Positions 7,061-16,160 are shown, numbered from the stretch's first letter. The stretch is DNA of 34,106 nt from Pirellulales bacterium (GCA_035533075.1 DATLUO010000118.1:1-34106); one strand, 5' to 3'. Made by a program: numbers and translations. The notes: a model not told the origin generated them from the sequence alone.

Positions 7061-8491
7061 CTAATTCGTATTTTGCGTCGGCGTTTTGATGCATTCTCGC
7101 TGCCTATTCCCAAGATAGATGTACTGTGCAAGCCGCGGATGATGAGTGACGCGCGCGACAATCAGTTGCTCATCGACCCCAACCCACCGCAAGAGCAATA
7201 GCCGCAAAAGCATCTGCAACTTGTCGCACGCCCAAGCTAAAGGAATTCCGCTCAAAGCTTTGGGGCGAAGCTCATCGGTCAGGTGCGTAAAGTAATGCCT
7301 CGTGTCAACGATTCCTGAAGTGAAATCGCTGGCTGACGCGCAAACGCACGCCACCATCTGTGGGCCCATTGAACCGAGCAATCCTGATAAGCGCTTGCGA
7401 AGCGAGTGTTCGTTTCCATACTTGATCCTGTTTTTCAGGCTCGCGCGATGGTCCTCGCCGACCTCGCTGGGGATCGCAGCCACCAAGGCGTTCTTCACGC
7501 GTTCGTAGTCCCCGTCCGCCATGTATGCTCCGGGCATTGTGGCGCGACTGAATGCCTCCAATGCCTGCGACAATATCAGGAACCGGCCACGATTTGAGGG
7601 GTCTGCACTTCGATGAGCGTCCCGAAACAGGTAAATCGCGCTCAACAATACATCACTTGCCGAGAACCACTTTTCCAGAATCGGTCCGAGGCGGTCCGCC
7701 AATTGCGAGAAATAGAATAACAGCACGGAGGACCGCAGGGCGTCGCGCTCTCTATGCGGTCCGCTCGACGTGTAAAGCAGCGGCCCATCACACGGGTCGC
7801 CGTTTGGCGTTACGCGAATCCAACATGCGTGGCAGGGCTCGTCTGTCAGCAGGGTCAGCAGGTCGCAAAGCCGCCACAACGTCTTCTGGAACCACTCCAA
7901 CGGTTGCGGCGAATCTGGAATAATATTGAAGTGGCTGCCGGCAATTGCCTCCGCCATATTGCGGTCTCCTTTCAGCCTAAATGTCGAATCGATCTCGAAC
8001 CGCGCCGAAATTGACGAGATTGCGAAGACCTGCCTTTCCGGCTTCGTATAGGTGAGCGTTGCCTGGTCTACAGCATCGGTTGCCTGCACTGCGAAAACGT
8101 TGCGGTCCAAAAACTCGTCTAGCTTCGAAGGCGACGCGGATACACCGTCGAATCGCAATTGGTCAAGACCTTCGAGGTGGTAGCCGACGACGAGATAGAT
8201 GCCGCTGCAAACCATCCAGGATCCCGTGAATGCCGTCACGAACGCACGAAACAACGTGCATTTCTGCCCGTCATCCAACACACCATGCAACCGATCAAAC
8301 CTGCGAAAATCGGAAGCAAGCACACCCATTTGTTCGACCGACACGGAACCCAGCGTGCCGTCCAGGCGGACACTAAGCTCATCCCGGCTGTATTTCAAGG
8401 AGCCTCCGACGACCGTTTCGGGAGCGTCAGGCAGCCACCAGCGGCCACCGCACTCAAAGGCCTCGAAAAGCACGACTTGGCGCTCTCGCAT
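7061..8491 (-). CDS. apeA: ApeA-like HEPN-domain anti-phage protein
   Basis: A 476-aa protein whose N-terminal part (about 1-200) matches the ApeA N-terminal domain: a GGRWWLPDAPETVVGG turn, then LKY and VRLDGTLG strands. The C-terminal half is a helical Apea-like HEPN domain ending in the nuclease motif R-x4-H (Arg398 to His403 in TRHYFTHL). HEPN R-x4-6-H proteins are RNases; ApeA is a known single-gene abortive-infection system in other bacteria. No membrane helix is seen. It lies 43 nt downstream of the type IIG restriction-modification gene on the same strand, so the two are likely co-transcribed. A later start is possible because there is no clear Shine-Dalgarno, but the N-terminal domain would be cut. 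The assignment rests on motif recognition without a profile search. Confidence 0.8.
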   Translation of the reverse strand: MRERQVVLFEAFECGGRWWLPDAPETVVGGSLKYSRDELSVRLDGTLGSVSVEQMGVLASDFRRFDRLHGVLDDGQKCTLFRAFVTAFTGSWMVCSGIYLVVGYHLEGLDQLRFDGVSASPSKLDEFLDRNVFAVQATDAVDQATLTYTKPERQVFAISSISARFEIDSTFRLKGDRNMAEAIAGSHFNIIPDSPQPLEWFQKTLWRLCDLLTLLTDEPCHACWIRVTPNGDPCDGPLLYTSSGPHRERDALRSSVLLFYFSQLADRLGPILEKWFSASDVLLSAIYLFRDAHRSADPSNRGRFLILSQALEAFSRATMPGAYMADGDYERVKNALVAAIPSEVGEDHRASLKNRIKYGNEHSLRKRLSGLLGSMGPQMVACVCASASDFTSGIVDTRHYFTHLTDELRPKALSGIPLAWACDKLQMLLRLLLLRWVGVDEQLIVARVTHHPRLAQYIYLGNRQRECIKTPTQNTN

Positions 8492-8534
8492 TTGTTATCC
8501 ATACCTGACGAAAGGGTAGCATTGTGGGCCGGCA

Positions 8535-11500
8535 TCAATCGGGCAGAGGCTGAGCCGGGGAAAGAAACGGCATCCTTGGCGGCGCGGTGGCCCACATGAG
8601 GGCGACTTCGTCGGGGGTGAGACCGTAGGCGGCGTTCACGAGGTCGCTGAGGCGATGTTCCAGCGATAAGGCTTCGACCGCCAGACGCCGGGCCGGCTCG
8701 ATCGTCCGCTCGTATTCATCGCGAAGACCCCGCAACCCCGCCGCACTCAAGGGGTTCTTCCGCCCGCGGGCCTTCTGCACCTCGCCCACAAAGGCGTCGG
8801 AGTCGAGGTCGAAGGGCGATTGCAGCTTTTGGCTCGGCTTCTCGATTTCGTGCTCGACGCGGAGCCAGTCGAGGAGCGATCGCAGCGTGCCGTGCTCGTC
8901 GCGCGTCAGTTGGATGAGCTGGCCAACCGTGCGATTGGCTTCGGCGCGCTGCGTGTGGTCGGGCTGCGGGACCGGCAAATCGCGAACAAAATCCTTGATG
9001 TACCGCAATGCTTCGTCCTTCCCGTGCATCGCCGTGCGCCAGGCATACCACCACGTTATCGGCGCGTTGGCCACCGCGAGAATCCACGAATCATTGGATG
9101 GCAAGAAGTAGGCCGTGTTGTTGCAAAGTGTGCCCGACGAGTCGATTATCCATGCGGCTCGCCAGGTGATTTCTGGGTACATGATCTTCGCCTCGTCGAA
9201 GGACGCCCAATAGGCGCATGACCGCAGCTCCCACCAATACCGCCCGTGATCCTGGCGATTTAACAGCGCGCCGCGGAACTGCGATAGATGTGCGTGTATC
9301 GCCGGATACGTTTTCGCGAAGACGGCTTCCGCGCTATCGCCCTGGTCTGCCCACGGCCATTTGAAATTTTCGCTGGACCGCAGCACAAGCATCCACCAGC
9401 CGGCCCAGTCGGCGCTCCAGCGGCTGAAATCTTGGCCGCGGAGGTAAGGTTTTAGCAAAGCCGCACTGCCGGCGTGCGACGCGACGATCGCTTCTTTTGT
9501 CTGAGTATCAATGAGATATGCTTCGTTGAGCCCAGTCTTGATGCCCGATAGCGGTTCGACCGCCGCAAAGTCCGCCAGGCGCCGCCCACGCTCGACGAGC
9601 TTAGCCAAGAGATGGCCAACGCCTTGAGGCTCAAGCTGCCACGTTTCGGCACCGAGCTGCTCCAGTGGCAGCGCGACGCCTTCATGCTCAATCTGCCGAC
9701 TCAGGTCGTCGACGCGGAGTTGCTCGCGCGGGATGGTACAGAGCCGCGCGGTCTTGGGCTTCAGCGCGGCGGTCGGTTTACGCGCGACGATGATTGAGGG
9801 GAAGACGTCGGCGTCCTCAAAGATCTGCTTGGCGTGCCCGAAGTCGACGACCGATTCAATCCAGGCGCTGTCGGCAAAAAAGCGGCGGAGCGGCTCGCCG
9901 TAGCCGGATTTCATCCATTTGTTCGTTACGATCATCGAGAGCAGCCCGCCCGGCCGCAGCAGGCGCAGGCCGCGCTCGTAGAAGTAGACGTACAGATCGG
10001 CCATGCCGTGATACGAGCGATACGCGCGCTCCAGATACGGCTTGATGTCGCTCAACAACTCCTGACGCACGTAGGGCGGATTGCCCACCACCACGTCGAA
10101 GCCGCCTTCGCCGTTTCGGTCTCCAAAGATTTCGGGGAACTCGCCGTGCCAGTCGAAGGCGCGCAGGTATACGGCCGGGTCGCTGACGACGCTGTTGCCC
10201 ACGCGGATCGTGTGGTCGAGACTCGTCAGCACCTTGCCCCGCTCGGCCGTCTTGATCCAAAGACTCAGGCGGCAAATCTCGATCGCCTCTTCGTTCAGGT
10301 CGACGCCATACAAATTGTTTTCCAGGATGCGCTTGTCGAGGTCGAACAGCGTGCGGTGCCCACGAAGCTCTTGCAGCCGGTCGTTCGAGGCCTGATAGGC
10401 GGCATGCAGTTGGTCGAACGCTTCGATCAAGAACGCGCCGCTGCCACAGGCCGGGTCCAAAAGGCGGACCGAACCGAGCTCGTCCTGCCACGATTCCCAG
10501 AATTTGACCAACGCCGCGCGGGCCGCCGGCTTCAGGTCGTCGAGCTTGTAGACGTTCGGATCGGCCAGCGCCGTTCGGGCAGGACCCTTCTTCGCCGCCG
10601 CTTCTTCGTGCTCGCGCCGCAGCCGCGCGAAACGGTCTTTCAGCACGCCGCCCAACGCCTGCTCGATGATGTACCGCGTGATAAAGGCCGGCGTGTAGAA
10701 GGCGCCCTCTTTTTTGCGACGGGTGCGCGCGGTTTGGGGCGTTTTGGCCGTCATCGTGGGAAGTGACGGGCTGGGAAGCCCATCCTCCTGCGACGGACCA
10801 CTGACAACAGACAACTGACTCCTGAGCTTTTCCAGGTCGGAAATCGACTGCTCGAAAATGTGCCCGAGAATCTCGACGTCGATCAAGCTGCTGCCGGCGG
10901 CCGACTGCGCGGCCTGCGAGGCGGGACGATAGTCGTAGGCGCCCAAGTCGCGAAAGGAGCCGCACACGGCGTCGGACACGCGCAGACGGTCGAGCAGCGG
11001 GTCGGGAGCGAACAGCCCGCCGTTGTAGGCGTGGATGCCCAGCGCCGCGTTGCCGCCGTTGATCGAGTCGAACAGGCCGCGAAAATTGTCCCAGATGGGG
11101 CGCGGATGGTAGGGGTCGCGGTGCTCGTAGGCCTTGCGGATGGTTTCGGTCGGCAGCAGGCCGCGGTCTTCGCAGAAGGCGCAGAACAGTACGCGGTCTA
11201 ATAGCTTTTGCGTGGCGGCCAACACGTCGCCCCGCGGGGCGTCGGGATTGTCACGGGCAAGTTCCTGGAAGGCGCTCTGCCGCATGTCGGCGTAACGCTG
11301 GTAAAAATCGCGGGTCAGCTCGCGGCCCACGCGTTGCGATTCGTCCCAGAGCGAATAGAGATGGCATCGCCCGGCCGCCGGCACGACGCGCTCGGCCCCC
11401 AGCAGAAACACGAACCGCTTGAGGTGCGCCGCGTCGTCGGCCAACTGTTCGGTGTCGAAACGCTCGTAGGTGTGCTGGTCGGCGCCCTTGTAATACAAGC

Positions 11501-11966
11501 GGGTCTCACGCACCGACGTGACCACGATCCAGTCGCACGGTAGGTTGATGGCGTAGCGATAGGCTTGATCGACGGCCGACATGCGGCGGCCGGCGAAGGG
11601 GCGGTCGAGCGGATCGCGCGGGCCTTTGCCCTCCAGGGCCACCAGGTAGCGCTGCTCGCCGTTGAAATCGCCCAGCACCGCGTCGGCGAACTTTCCGTCG
11701 ACCTCGACGTGTTTTTCCCGCGAGAGCGTGTAGCGCGGCTGCCCGTCGGCCGGACGCGTGTAGCCCAACAGGCCGCAGAAAAAGTCGGTCAAGAAGTCGG
11801 GCAGCAGCTCCTGCTCTTTGAAGCTGTCTGCGCGGCGTGAAGAAAGCAACTCGGCCCAGTGACGCAGCTTGGGCGCGACGATTTCGACGCGGTGGGGCAA
11901 CGGAAAGGCCGCCAGGTGCGTGCGGAGAACGTCGGGACGGAACAGCGGCTTGGCTTCGAGGGGCAA
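8535..11966 (-). CDS. Type IIG restriction-modification enzyme (Eco57I-like)
   Basis: A single 1143-aa polypeptide with nuclease, methyltransferase and specificity parts. N-terminal: a PD-(D/E)xK-type site, Asp95 (KFADAVLG) and Glu112-x-Lys114 (ALEGKG). Middle: methyltransferase motif X (EGAFYTPAFITRYI), motif I at Asp504 (LLDPACGSGAFLIEAF) and motif IV at Asn629 (VVGNPPYV), the gamma class that makes N6-methyladenine. The C-terminal ~450 residues should hold the target recognition domain. The start is a TTG at 11966 directly abutting a GGGTTCA array; upstream in frame there is a TGA inside the array, and no Shine-Dalgarno is present, so the exact start is uncertain. A degenerate heptamer array lies inside the gene between the nuclease and methylase parts without breaking the frame. 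ApeA follows downstream. Confidence 0.92.
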   Translation of the reverse strand: MPLEAKPLFRPDVLRTHLAAFPLPHRVEIVAPKLRHWAELLSSRRADSFKEQELLPDFLTDFFCGLLGYTRPADGQPRYTLSREKHVEVDGKFADAVLGDFNGEQRYLVALEGKGPRDPLDRPFAGRRMSAVDQAYRYAINLPCDWIVVTSVRETRLYYKGADQHTYERFDTEQLADDAAHLKRFVFLLGAERVVPAAGRCHLYSLWDESQRVGRELTRDFYQRYADMRQSAFQELARDNPDAPRGDVLAATQKLLDRVLFCAFCEDRGLLPTETIRKAYEHRDPYHPRPIWDNFRGLFDSINGGNAALGIHAYNGGLFAPDPLLDRLRVSDAVCGSFRDLGAYDYRPASQAAQSAAGSSLIDVEILGHIFEQSISDLEKLRSQLSVVSGPSQEDGLPSPSLPTMTAKTPQTARTRRKKEGAFYTPAFITRYIIEQALGGVLKDRFARLRREHEEAAAKKGPARTALADPNVYKLDDLKPAARAALVKFWESWQDELGSVRLLDPACGSGAFLIEAFDQLHAAYQASNDRLQELRGHRTLFDLDKRILENNLYGVDLNEEAIEICRLSLWIKTAERGKVLTSLDHTIRVGNSVVSDPAVYLRAFDWHGEFPEIFGDRNGEGGFDVVVGNPPYVRQELLSDIKPYLERAYRSYHGMADLYVYFYERGLRLLRPGGLLSMIVTNKWMKSGYGEPLRRFFADSAWIESVVDFGHAKQIFEDADVFPSIIVARKPTAALKPKTARLCTIPREQLRVDDLSRQIEHEGVALPLEQLGAETWQLEPQGVGHLLAKLVERGRRLADFAAVEPLSGIKTGLNEAYLIDTQTKEAIVASHAGSAALLKPYLRGQDFSRWSADWAGWWMLVLRSSENFKWPWADQGDSAEAVFAKTYPAIHAHLSQFRGALLNRQDHGRYWWELRSCAYWASFDEAKIMYPEITWRAAWIIDSSGTLCNNTAYFLPSNDSWILAVANAPITWWYAWRTAMHGKDEALRYIKDFVRDLPVPQPDHTQRAEANRTVGQLIQLTRDEHGTLRSLLDWLRVEHEIEKPSQKLQSPFDLDSDAFVGEVQKARGRKNPLSAAGLRGLRDEYERTIEPARRLAVEALSLEHRLSDLVNAAYGLTPDEVALMWATAPPRMPFLSPAQPLPD
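10797..10824. repeat. Degenerate heptamer array inside the type IIG gene
   Basis: Four successive 7-mers on the plus strand (ACCACTG, ACAACAG, ACAACTG, ACTCCTG), consensus ACAACTG, read on the minus strand as part of the linker SQLSVVSGPS between ISDLEKL and the methylase motif X. It looks like an intergenic-type heptamer array captured in coding sequence. Confidence 0.65.
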
Positions 11967-11970
11967 GACA

Positions 11971-12026
11971 GGGTTCAGGGTTCAGGGTTCGGGGTTCAGG
12001 GTTCAGGGTTCAGGGTTCAGGGTTCA
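11971..12026. repeat. (GGGTTCA)8 heptamer array
   Basis: Eight units, seven perfect and one GGGTTCG, the reverse complement of the TGAACCC array at 1-95. It occupies the place where the promoter-proximal leader and Shine-Dalgarno of the type IIG gene should be, ending 4 bp before its TTG start. Confidence 0.95.
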
Positions 12027-12562
12027 GGCCAGGGACAGGCCGACGCCGAGAGTATAAGGGACGCGGGGCGGAGAAAGAACATGGCGGCGGACGCGGGATA
12101 TTGGATTTTGGATTGGTGGGGCGGCGCGACTGGAACAAGCCAAGCCAGGGGCGTGATAGGATGCTGGCCGACTCTTGATCCGTGCCCATCCGTTTTATCC
12201 TTGGTTTCCCCTCTTTTGCGGCCATGCTGGCGTGCCTAAGAATTGAGCAGCCGGGCCGCGCGGGGTCCAGCGCGGCACCTCGGCGCACGGCTTTTGCAAA
12301 TTTGCAATAGCCGGTCAAACACGGCGTTTTTTAGCATCTCGTACCTAATTGGAGGGGCAATCCGCGCGACTGCCTAATCTGTACGCATGCGGCTATTTGT
12401 GTGCATATATATTAGGCAATCATGGATAAAGACGAGGGATCAGAGACGAGGGACCGGAATCAGCGAAGCGGTGGACGAGCGCGTCGCGAGAGCGGTGCAA
12501 GCCAATGGCCGTGCAAGATGAGTGATGAGCCATCAGGGATGAACCGCGCTCAAAGGACGGAT

Positions 12563-12657
12563 GACAGAAAGATTACCTGACAGAAAAACAAGCCACCCAA
12601 TGGCGCCTCACTCGACCGCCGCGTTCCCCATTTTTCTGCCAGGTAATTTTTCTGGCA
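12563..12657. repeat. Imperfect inverted repeat with ATTACCTG.CAGAAAAA arms
   Basis: ATTACCTGACAGAAAAA (12572-12588) pairs with TTTTTCTGCCAGGTAAT (12631-12647) with one mismatch, and the match extends outward through GACAGAAA and TTTCTGGC. The arms are separated by about 42 bp. There is no gene inside; it is compatible with a small non-autonomous element or a bidirectional terminator-like structure. Confidence 0.65.
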
Positions 12658-12763
12658 GCATCCCTACGGTACACGCCCAAGCCAGTCGGCGAGTAGAGTG
12701 CGAGTACGGAACCGGACGACCGCGGAACGCACCTCAACGCCGAACTCGCGACTTTATTTCGGC

Positions 12764-12791
12764 CATCCTTCATCCCTCATCGCTCATCCCC
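12764..12791. repeat. CATCCCT heptamer array
   Basis: Four consecutive 7-mers: CATCCTT, CATCCCT, CATCGCT, CATCCCC. The reverse-complement type (AGTGATG, AGCCATC, AGGGATG) appears at 12521-12541. Confidence 0.7.
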
Positions 12792-12830
12792 TCTTCGGAA
12801 CTACGAGATGATGAAATCCCTCGGGTTTTT

Positions 12831-12858
12831 CTCGTTTGTGCAAATTTGCACGAACGAG
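12831..12858. repeat. 28-bp near-perfect palindrome
   Basis: CTCGTTTGTGCAAATTTGCACGAACGAG is self-complementary except for one base pair, centred on AAATTT (first half CTCGTTTGTGCAAA). With no loop it fits a dimeric protein's operator or a cruciform better than an RNA hairpin. The half-site TTTGCAAATTTGCAA recurs at 12293-12307. A further perfect 12-bp inverted pair, CCGTGGCGTTCC / GGAACGCCACGG, follows at 12882-12893 and 12928-12939. Confidence 0.75.
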
Positions 12859-13100
12859 GACCGCTCTGCCGGGAACGCCCTCCGTGGCGTTCCGCGCAGC
12901 GGGGTCGGCACCGCGCCGCCAGAGCTCGGAACGCCACGGAAGCCGTCGCGTACAGAGCCATCCATGTCAAGCCGGCGGTTTTGCGCTTGTACAAGTCGGC
13001 GTCGATGCTTCCTCGCATCGTCGCAAACTGCTGGCCCCTACCAGCTTGGATGGCCCAGACGGCGCGCTTGATTCTTGTTTTTCACAAGCAAACCGGCCCC

Positions 13101-13128
13101 TGAACCCTGACCCCCGAACCCCGAACCC
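13101..13128. repeat. Degenerate TGAACCC heptamers
   Basis: Four units: TGAACCC, TGACCCC, CGAACCC, CGAACCC. They end 15 bp before the ATG of the small gene at 13144, again a heptamer array close to a start codon. Confidence 0.8.
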
Positions 13129-13143
13129 GGAGAACCCAACACC

Positions 13144-13374
13144 ATGCCCAAGCCAGGAAAGGCGCAGCGACCTGCCAACCGGACGACGGCGGACGAACGG
13201 CCGCCCAGCCAGCGCGATTGCGGAATCTACGAACAACACATCCTGCGCGGCGAGACGCGACAACACGTGGCCGCGGCACACGCCTTGTCGGGGCAGCGAG
13301 TCGCACAAATCGCCGCCCGTGTCGAAGCCTGGCTCGCCATCCACCCCGAACATCCCCTGGCCCAAGATCATTGA
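13144..13374 (+). CDS. Small helix-turn-helix-like protein, unknown
   Basis: A 76-aa basic protein. The N-terminal 25 residues are disordered and basic (MPKPGKAQRPANR). The rest reads as a helical unit with a possible helix-turn-helix (HVAAAHALSGQRVAQIAARV followed by EAWLAIHPEH), resembling sigma-region-4-like or small DNA-binding proteins. No family is assigned. There is no strong Shine-Dalgarno; the leader contains heptamer repeats. It precedes tRNA-Thr on the same strand by about 120 bp. Confidence 0.55.
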   Translation: MPKPGKAQRPANRTTADERPPSQRDCGIYEQHILRGETRQHVAAAHALSGQRVAQIAARVEAWLAIHPEHPLAQDH

Positions 13375-13492
13375 GTGAATCAGGGCCGCGCCTTGCGTCC
13401 GCCGCCGAGGCTGTCGCCGCACGTCATTCGCTTCTGCGGCTTGCTGACGGCGCGTTTTTCGCTAAGATTGTTCATTCGGCGTTTCCTTGCTG

Positions 13493-13566
13493 GCCAGCAT
13501 AGCTTCAATTGGCAGAGCACCGCATTCGTAATGCGGGGGTTGTGGGTTCGACTCCCACTGCTGGCT
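13493..13566 (+). tRNA. tRNA-Thr (anticodon CGU)
   Basis: Full cloverleaf: acceptor arms GCCAGCA / TGCTGGC, a D stem GCTT/GAGC with one G-U pair, an anticodon stem CCGCA / TGCGG with loop TTCGTAA (anticodon CGT at 13527-13529), and a T arm GTGGG-TTCGACT-CCCAC. The discriminator is T at 13566, and the CCA end is not encoded. It reads ACG threonine codons. Confidence 0.95.
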
Positions 13567-13677
13567 CTCGGCCCGCGGTCGTCGCCTTGGTCGCGGGGGG
13601 CGTGTTCACGGGCCTATATTTTTGCCGCCTCGGTGAGGGCGGCGCCACGGTTCGAACTTGCATTGGGAGAAAGCGGA

Positions 13678-14997
13678 ATGCCACAAGGTTTGGAAGTAGA
13701 CCTCAAGCAAATGTTGCTGTCCGACGGCCAGCTCGATGCCGCCGCCGTTCGACGGATGATCGAGGCCCTGAGCGCCGACGCCACGAACTACCGGCCGCTG
13801 CGCGAGGCGGTGCAAGAATTGGAGAAGGCGGCGGAAGGTGCCTCGGCCAAATTGCGGCTGGGCGTGGGCTACTACTTGTTGGGCCGCTTCCGCCTGGCCG
13901 GGCAAACGCTCGCCGCGGTCCAAGGCGGCGTCGCCAAGTATTATCTCGGCAAATCGCACTTCGCCCTGGAAGACTACCGCGCCGCGATTCAAGACTATGA
14001 GGCCGCCGCCAAAGCCGGCTACGACGGCGATGCCAGCACCTTGGGGCGGGCCGAAGCCGTCCGCTACACGGGCGACGCACGCGCCGCCTTGAAGGTGCTC
14101 GACAGCCTCTCCGGCGCGGTCGAGCAGACCGCCGACTATCTCTATCAACGCGGCGCCACCGTGGCCGCCATCGGCGGAAACCCCAGTGAAGTCGTGGCCT
14201 TGCTGGAACGCGCCGTCGAGACCGATCCCAAGCACGCCGGCGCCCTGTTTGCCCTGGCCGTCGAAAACGACCGCCGCGGAAACGATGAGACCGCGCTCGA
14301 TCTCTATCAACGGTCGACCTCGCGGTTTCCCGCCCATCTTGGCGCCCTGTTGAACCTGGCCATCCTCTACGAAGACCGCCAGCAATACGAGAAGGCGCGC
14401 CAATGCTACCTGCGCATCCTCGACGCCTATCCCAATCACCCTCGCGCCCGGCTGTTCTTCAAAGACGCCCAGGCGTCGGGCGAAATGTTCTTCGATGAAG
14501 ACGCCCAACGCCGCCGCGACCGGCTGGGCCAGGTGCTCACGATGCCCGTGACCGATTTCGAACTCTCGGTCCGCAGCCGCAATTGTCTGCAAAAGATGGG
14601 GCTGTTGACGTTGGGCGACCTGGCCCGCGCCACCGAGCAAGAACTGCTGTCGAGCAAGAACTTCGGCGAGACCTCGCTGGTGGAAATCAAGGAGATGATG
14701 GCCTCCAAGGGCCTCAGCTTGGGCCAGTTCGCCGGCGAAAAGCGCGTGCCCGAAGTCACCTACGAGCCCGAAGTGATGTCGCCCGACGAACAGGCCCTGC
14801 TCAGCAAGCCGATCGCCGATCTGAACCTTTCCGTGCGTGCCCGAAAGTGTATGATCCGGCTGGGCATCAGCACCATCGGCGAGCTCGTGCGGCGGACGCA
14901 AGACGAGTTGTTGGAGTGCAAGAACTTCGGCGTCACCAGCTTGAACGAAGTCCGCGACAAGCTGACCGTACACGGGTTGAAGCTGCGCGGTGACTGA
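13678..14997 (+). CDS. TPR protein with two RNA-polymerase alpha-CTD-like domains
   Basis: A 439-aa protein. About residues 50-270 are tetratricopeptide repeats ([40 protein letters not shown]). The C-terminal part holds two copies of the helix-hairpin-helix fold known from the RNA polymerase alpha subunit: [20 protein letters not shown] ... [15 protein letters not shown], and [20 protein letters not shown] ... [13 protein letters not shown]. In true alpha this domain binds promoter UP elements and activators; here no alpha N-terminal domain is present. It could therefore contact DNA or transcription factors while the TPRs bind proteins; this role is inference. The ATG at 13678 follows GGGAGA. 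The stop overlaps the tgt start by 8 bp, so the two are co-translated. Similar TPR/alpha-CTD proteins are familiar in planctomycetes. Confidence 0.88.
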   Translation: MPQGLEVDLKQMLLSDGQLDAAAVRRMIEALSADATNYRPLREAVQELEKAAEGASAKLRLGVGYYLLGRFRLAGQTLAAVQGGVAKYYLGKSHFALEDYRAAIQDYEAAAKAGYDGDASTLGRAEAVRYTGDARAALKVLDSLSGAVEQTADYLYQRGATVAAIGGNPSEVVALLERAVETDPKHAGALFALAVENDRRGNDETALDLYQRSTSRFPAHLGALLNLAILYEDRQQYEKARQCYLRILDAYPNHPRARLFFKDAQASGEMFFDEDAQRRRDRLGQVLTMPVTDFELSVRSRNCLQKMGLLTLGDLARATEQELLSSKNFGETSLVEIKEMMASKGLSLGQFAGEKRVPEVTYEPEVMSPDEQALLSKPIADLNLSVRARKCMIRLGISTIGELVRRTQDELLECKNFGVTSLNEVRDKLTVHGLKLRGD

Positions 14998-16117
14998 ACC
15001 CGGAGCGTTCGCATTTCGCCTGCTGCATCAGGACGCCGGCTGCCGCGCGCGGCGCAGCACGTTTCACACGCCGCACGGCGCCGTCGAAATGCCGGCCTTT
15101 ATGCCGGTCGGCACGCAAGGCACCGTCAAGGGGCTGGCCATCGACCAGCTCCGCTCCACCGGCGCGCAGATGGTGTTGGCCAACACCTATCATCTGGCGC
15201 TGCGGCCCGGCGAAGAGGTCGTGGCCGAGTTGGGCGGGCTGCACGCCTTCATGGGCTTCAGCGGCCCGATCTTGACCGACAGCGGCGGCTTTCAGATTTT
15301 CAGCCTGGCGGTGATGGCCCGCATCGACGAGCAAGGCGCCACCTTTCGCTCGCACATCGACGGCAGCCTGGTGGCGCTGTCGCCCGAACGGGCGGTGTCC
15401 CTTCAGGAGGCGCTTGGTTCCGACGTGGCGATGGTGCTCGATCACGTGGTGGCCTTGCCCGGCGGACCGCCTGCCGTGCGCGAGGCCGCCGAGCGCACCG
15501 TGCGGTGGGCGGAGCGCTCGCGCGACGCCCATCGCCGCGGCGACCAGGCCCAATTCGGCATCATCCAAGGCGGTCTCGACGAGCCGCTGCGCGTGTGGTG
15601 CGCCGAGCAGCTTGCGGCGCTCGACTTCACGGGCTACGCCGTCGGCGGGCTGAGCGTGGGCGAGACGCCGGAAGAGATGTATCGTGTGCTCGATTTCACC
15701 GTGCCGGCGATGCCCGACAACAAGCCTCGCTATTTGATGGGCGTCGGGCGGCCGCAAGACCTGCTGGAAGCGATCGAGCGGGGCATCGATCTGTTCGACT
15801 GCGTGATGCCGACGCGCAACGGCCGCAACGCGGTGGCCTTTACCGACTTTGGGCCAATCCGCCTGCGGAACAAGCAATTCGAGCGCGACCCGCGGCCGCT
15901 GGACGCCGACTGTCCTTGTGCCGCTTGCCGGCACAGCCGCGGTTATTTGCGGCATCTGTTCATGGCCCGCGAGATGCTTGGCCCGGTGCTCCTTTCGATC
16001 CACAACCTGACCTATTATCAGCGGCTGTTGGCCGCGGCCCGACAGGCGATCGCGGCTGACCGTTTCGTGGAATACCGCCGCGGAAAAGAGCAAGTCTGGC
16101 GGAGCGGCACGCCATGA
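14990..16117 (+). CDS. tgt: Queuine tRNA-ribosyltransferase
   Basis: A 375-aa tRNA-guanine transglycosylase that exchanges guanine-34 of tRNAs with GUN anticodons for a queuosine precursor. It shows the substrate-pocket Asp in [13 protein letters not shown], the nucleophile region [13 protein letters not shown] and the zinc site [11 protein letters not shown] ... IHNLTYYQ (three Cys and one His). The length is normal. The start is GTG at 14990 inside the end of the TPR/alpha-CTD gene (8-bp overlap); an upstream SD-like sequence is embedded in that coding region. The DUF1805 gene follows 43 bp later on the same strand. Confidence 0.97.
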   Translation: MTEPGAFAFRLLHQDAGCRARRSTFHTPHGAVEMPAFMPVGTQGTVKGLAIDQLRSTGAQMVLANTYHLALRPGEEVVAELGGLHAFMGFSGPILTDSGGFQIFSLAVMARIDEQGATFRSHIDGSLVALSPERAVSLQEALGSDVAMVLDHVVALPGGPPAVREAAERTVRWAERSRDAHRRGDQAQFGIIQGGLDEPLRVWCAEQLAALDFTGYAVGGLSVGETPEEMYRVLDFTVPAMPDNKPRYLMGVGRPQDLLEAIERGIDLFDCVMPTRNGRNAVAFTDFGPIRLRNKQFERDPRPLDADCPCAACRHSRGYLRHLFMAREMLGPVLLSIHNLTYYQRLLAAARQAIAADRFVEYRRGKEQVWRSGTP

Positions 16118-16160
16118 CGTTAAACTACGTGGGGACCGACTCTGCCGAGTGGAGCTTTTT

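Larger units (their letters stand above)
12027..13143. other. 1.1-kb region without recognised gene, rich in repeats
   Basis: I see no convincing gene on either strand. It holds an 8-bp inverted pair TGCCTAAT/ATTAGGCA (12371-12378 and 12411-12418) flanking an AT-rich stretch. It also holds degenerate AGGGATG heptamers (12514-12541), CATCCCT heptamers, three larger inverted repeats and degenerate TGAACCC units (13101-13128); the stronger ones are listed separately. This is the boundary between the defence island and the housekeeping block. Confidence 0.6.

Noticed and set aside
9834-10766. Long plus-strand open frame
   Set aside because: It is antisense to the type IIG methylase domain, whose conserved motifs are on the minus strand; the plus-strand frame has no recognisable domain.
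13493-13566. tRNA-Thr as integration site of the island
   Set aside because: No duplicated 3' tRNA fragment or integrase gene was found in the window, so an att site cannot be supported.
13375-13677. N-terminal extension of the TPR/alpha-CTD protein
   Set aside because: It would be translated through tRNA-Thr; the ATG at 13678 has a Shine-Dalgarno and begins the conserved sequence.
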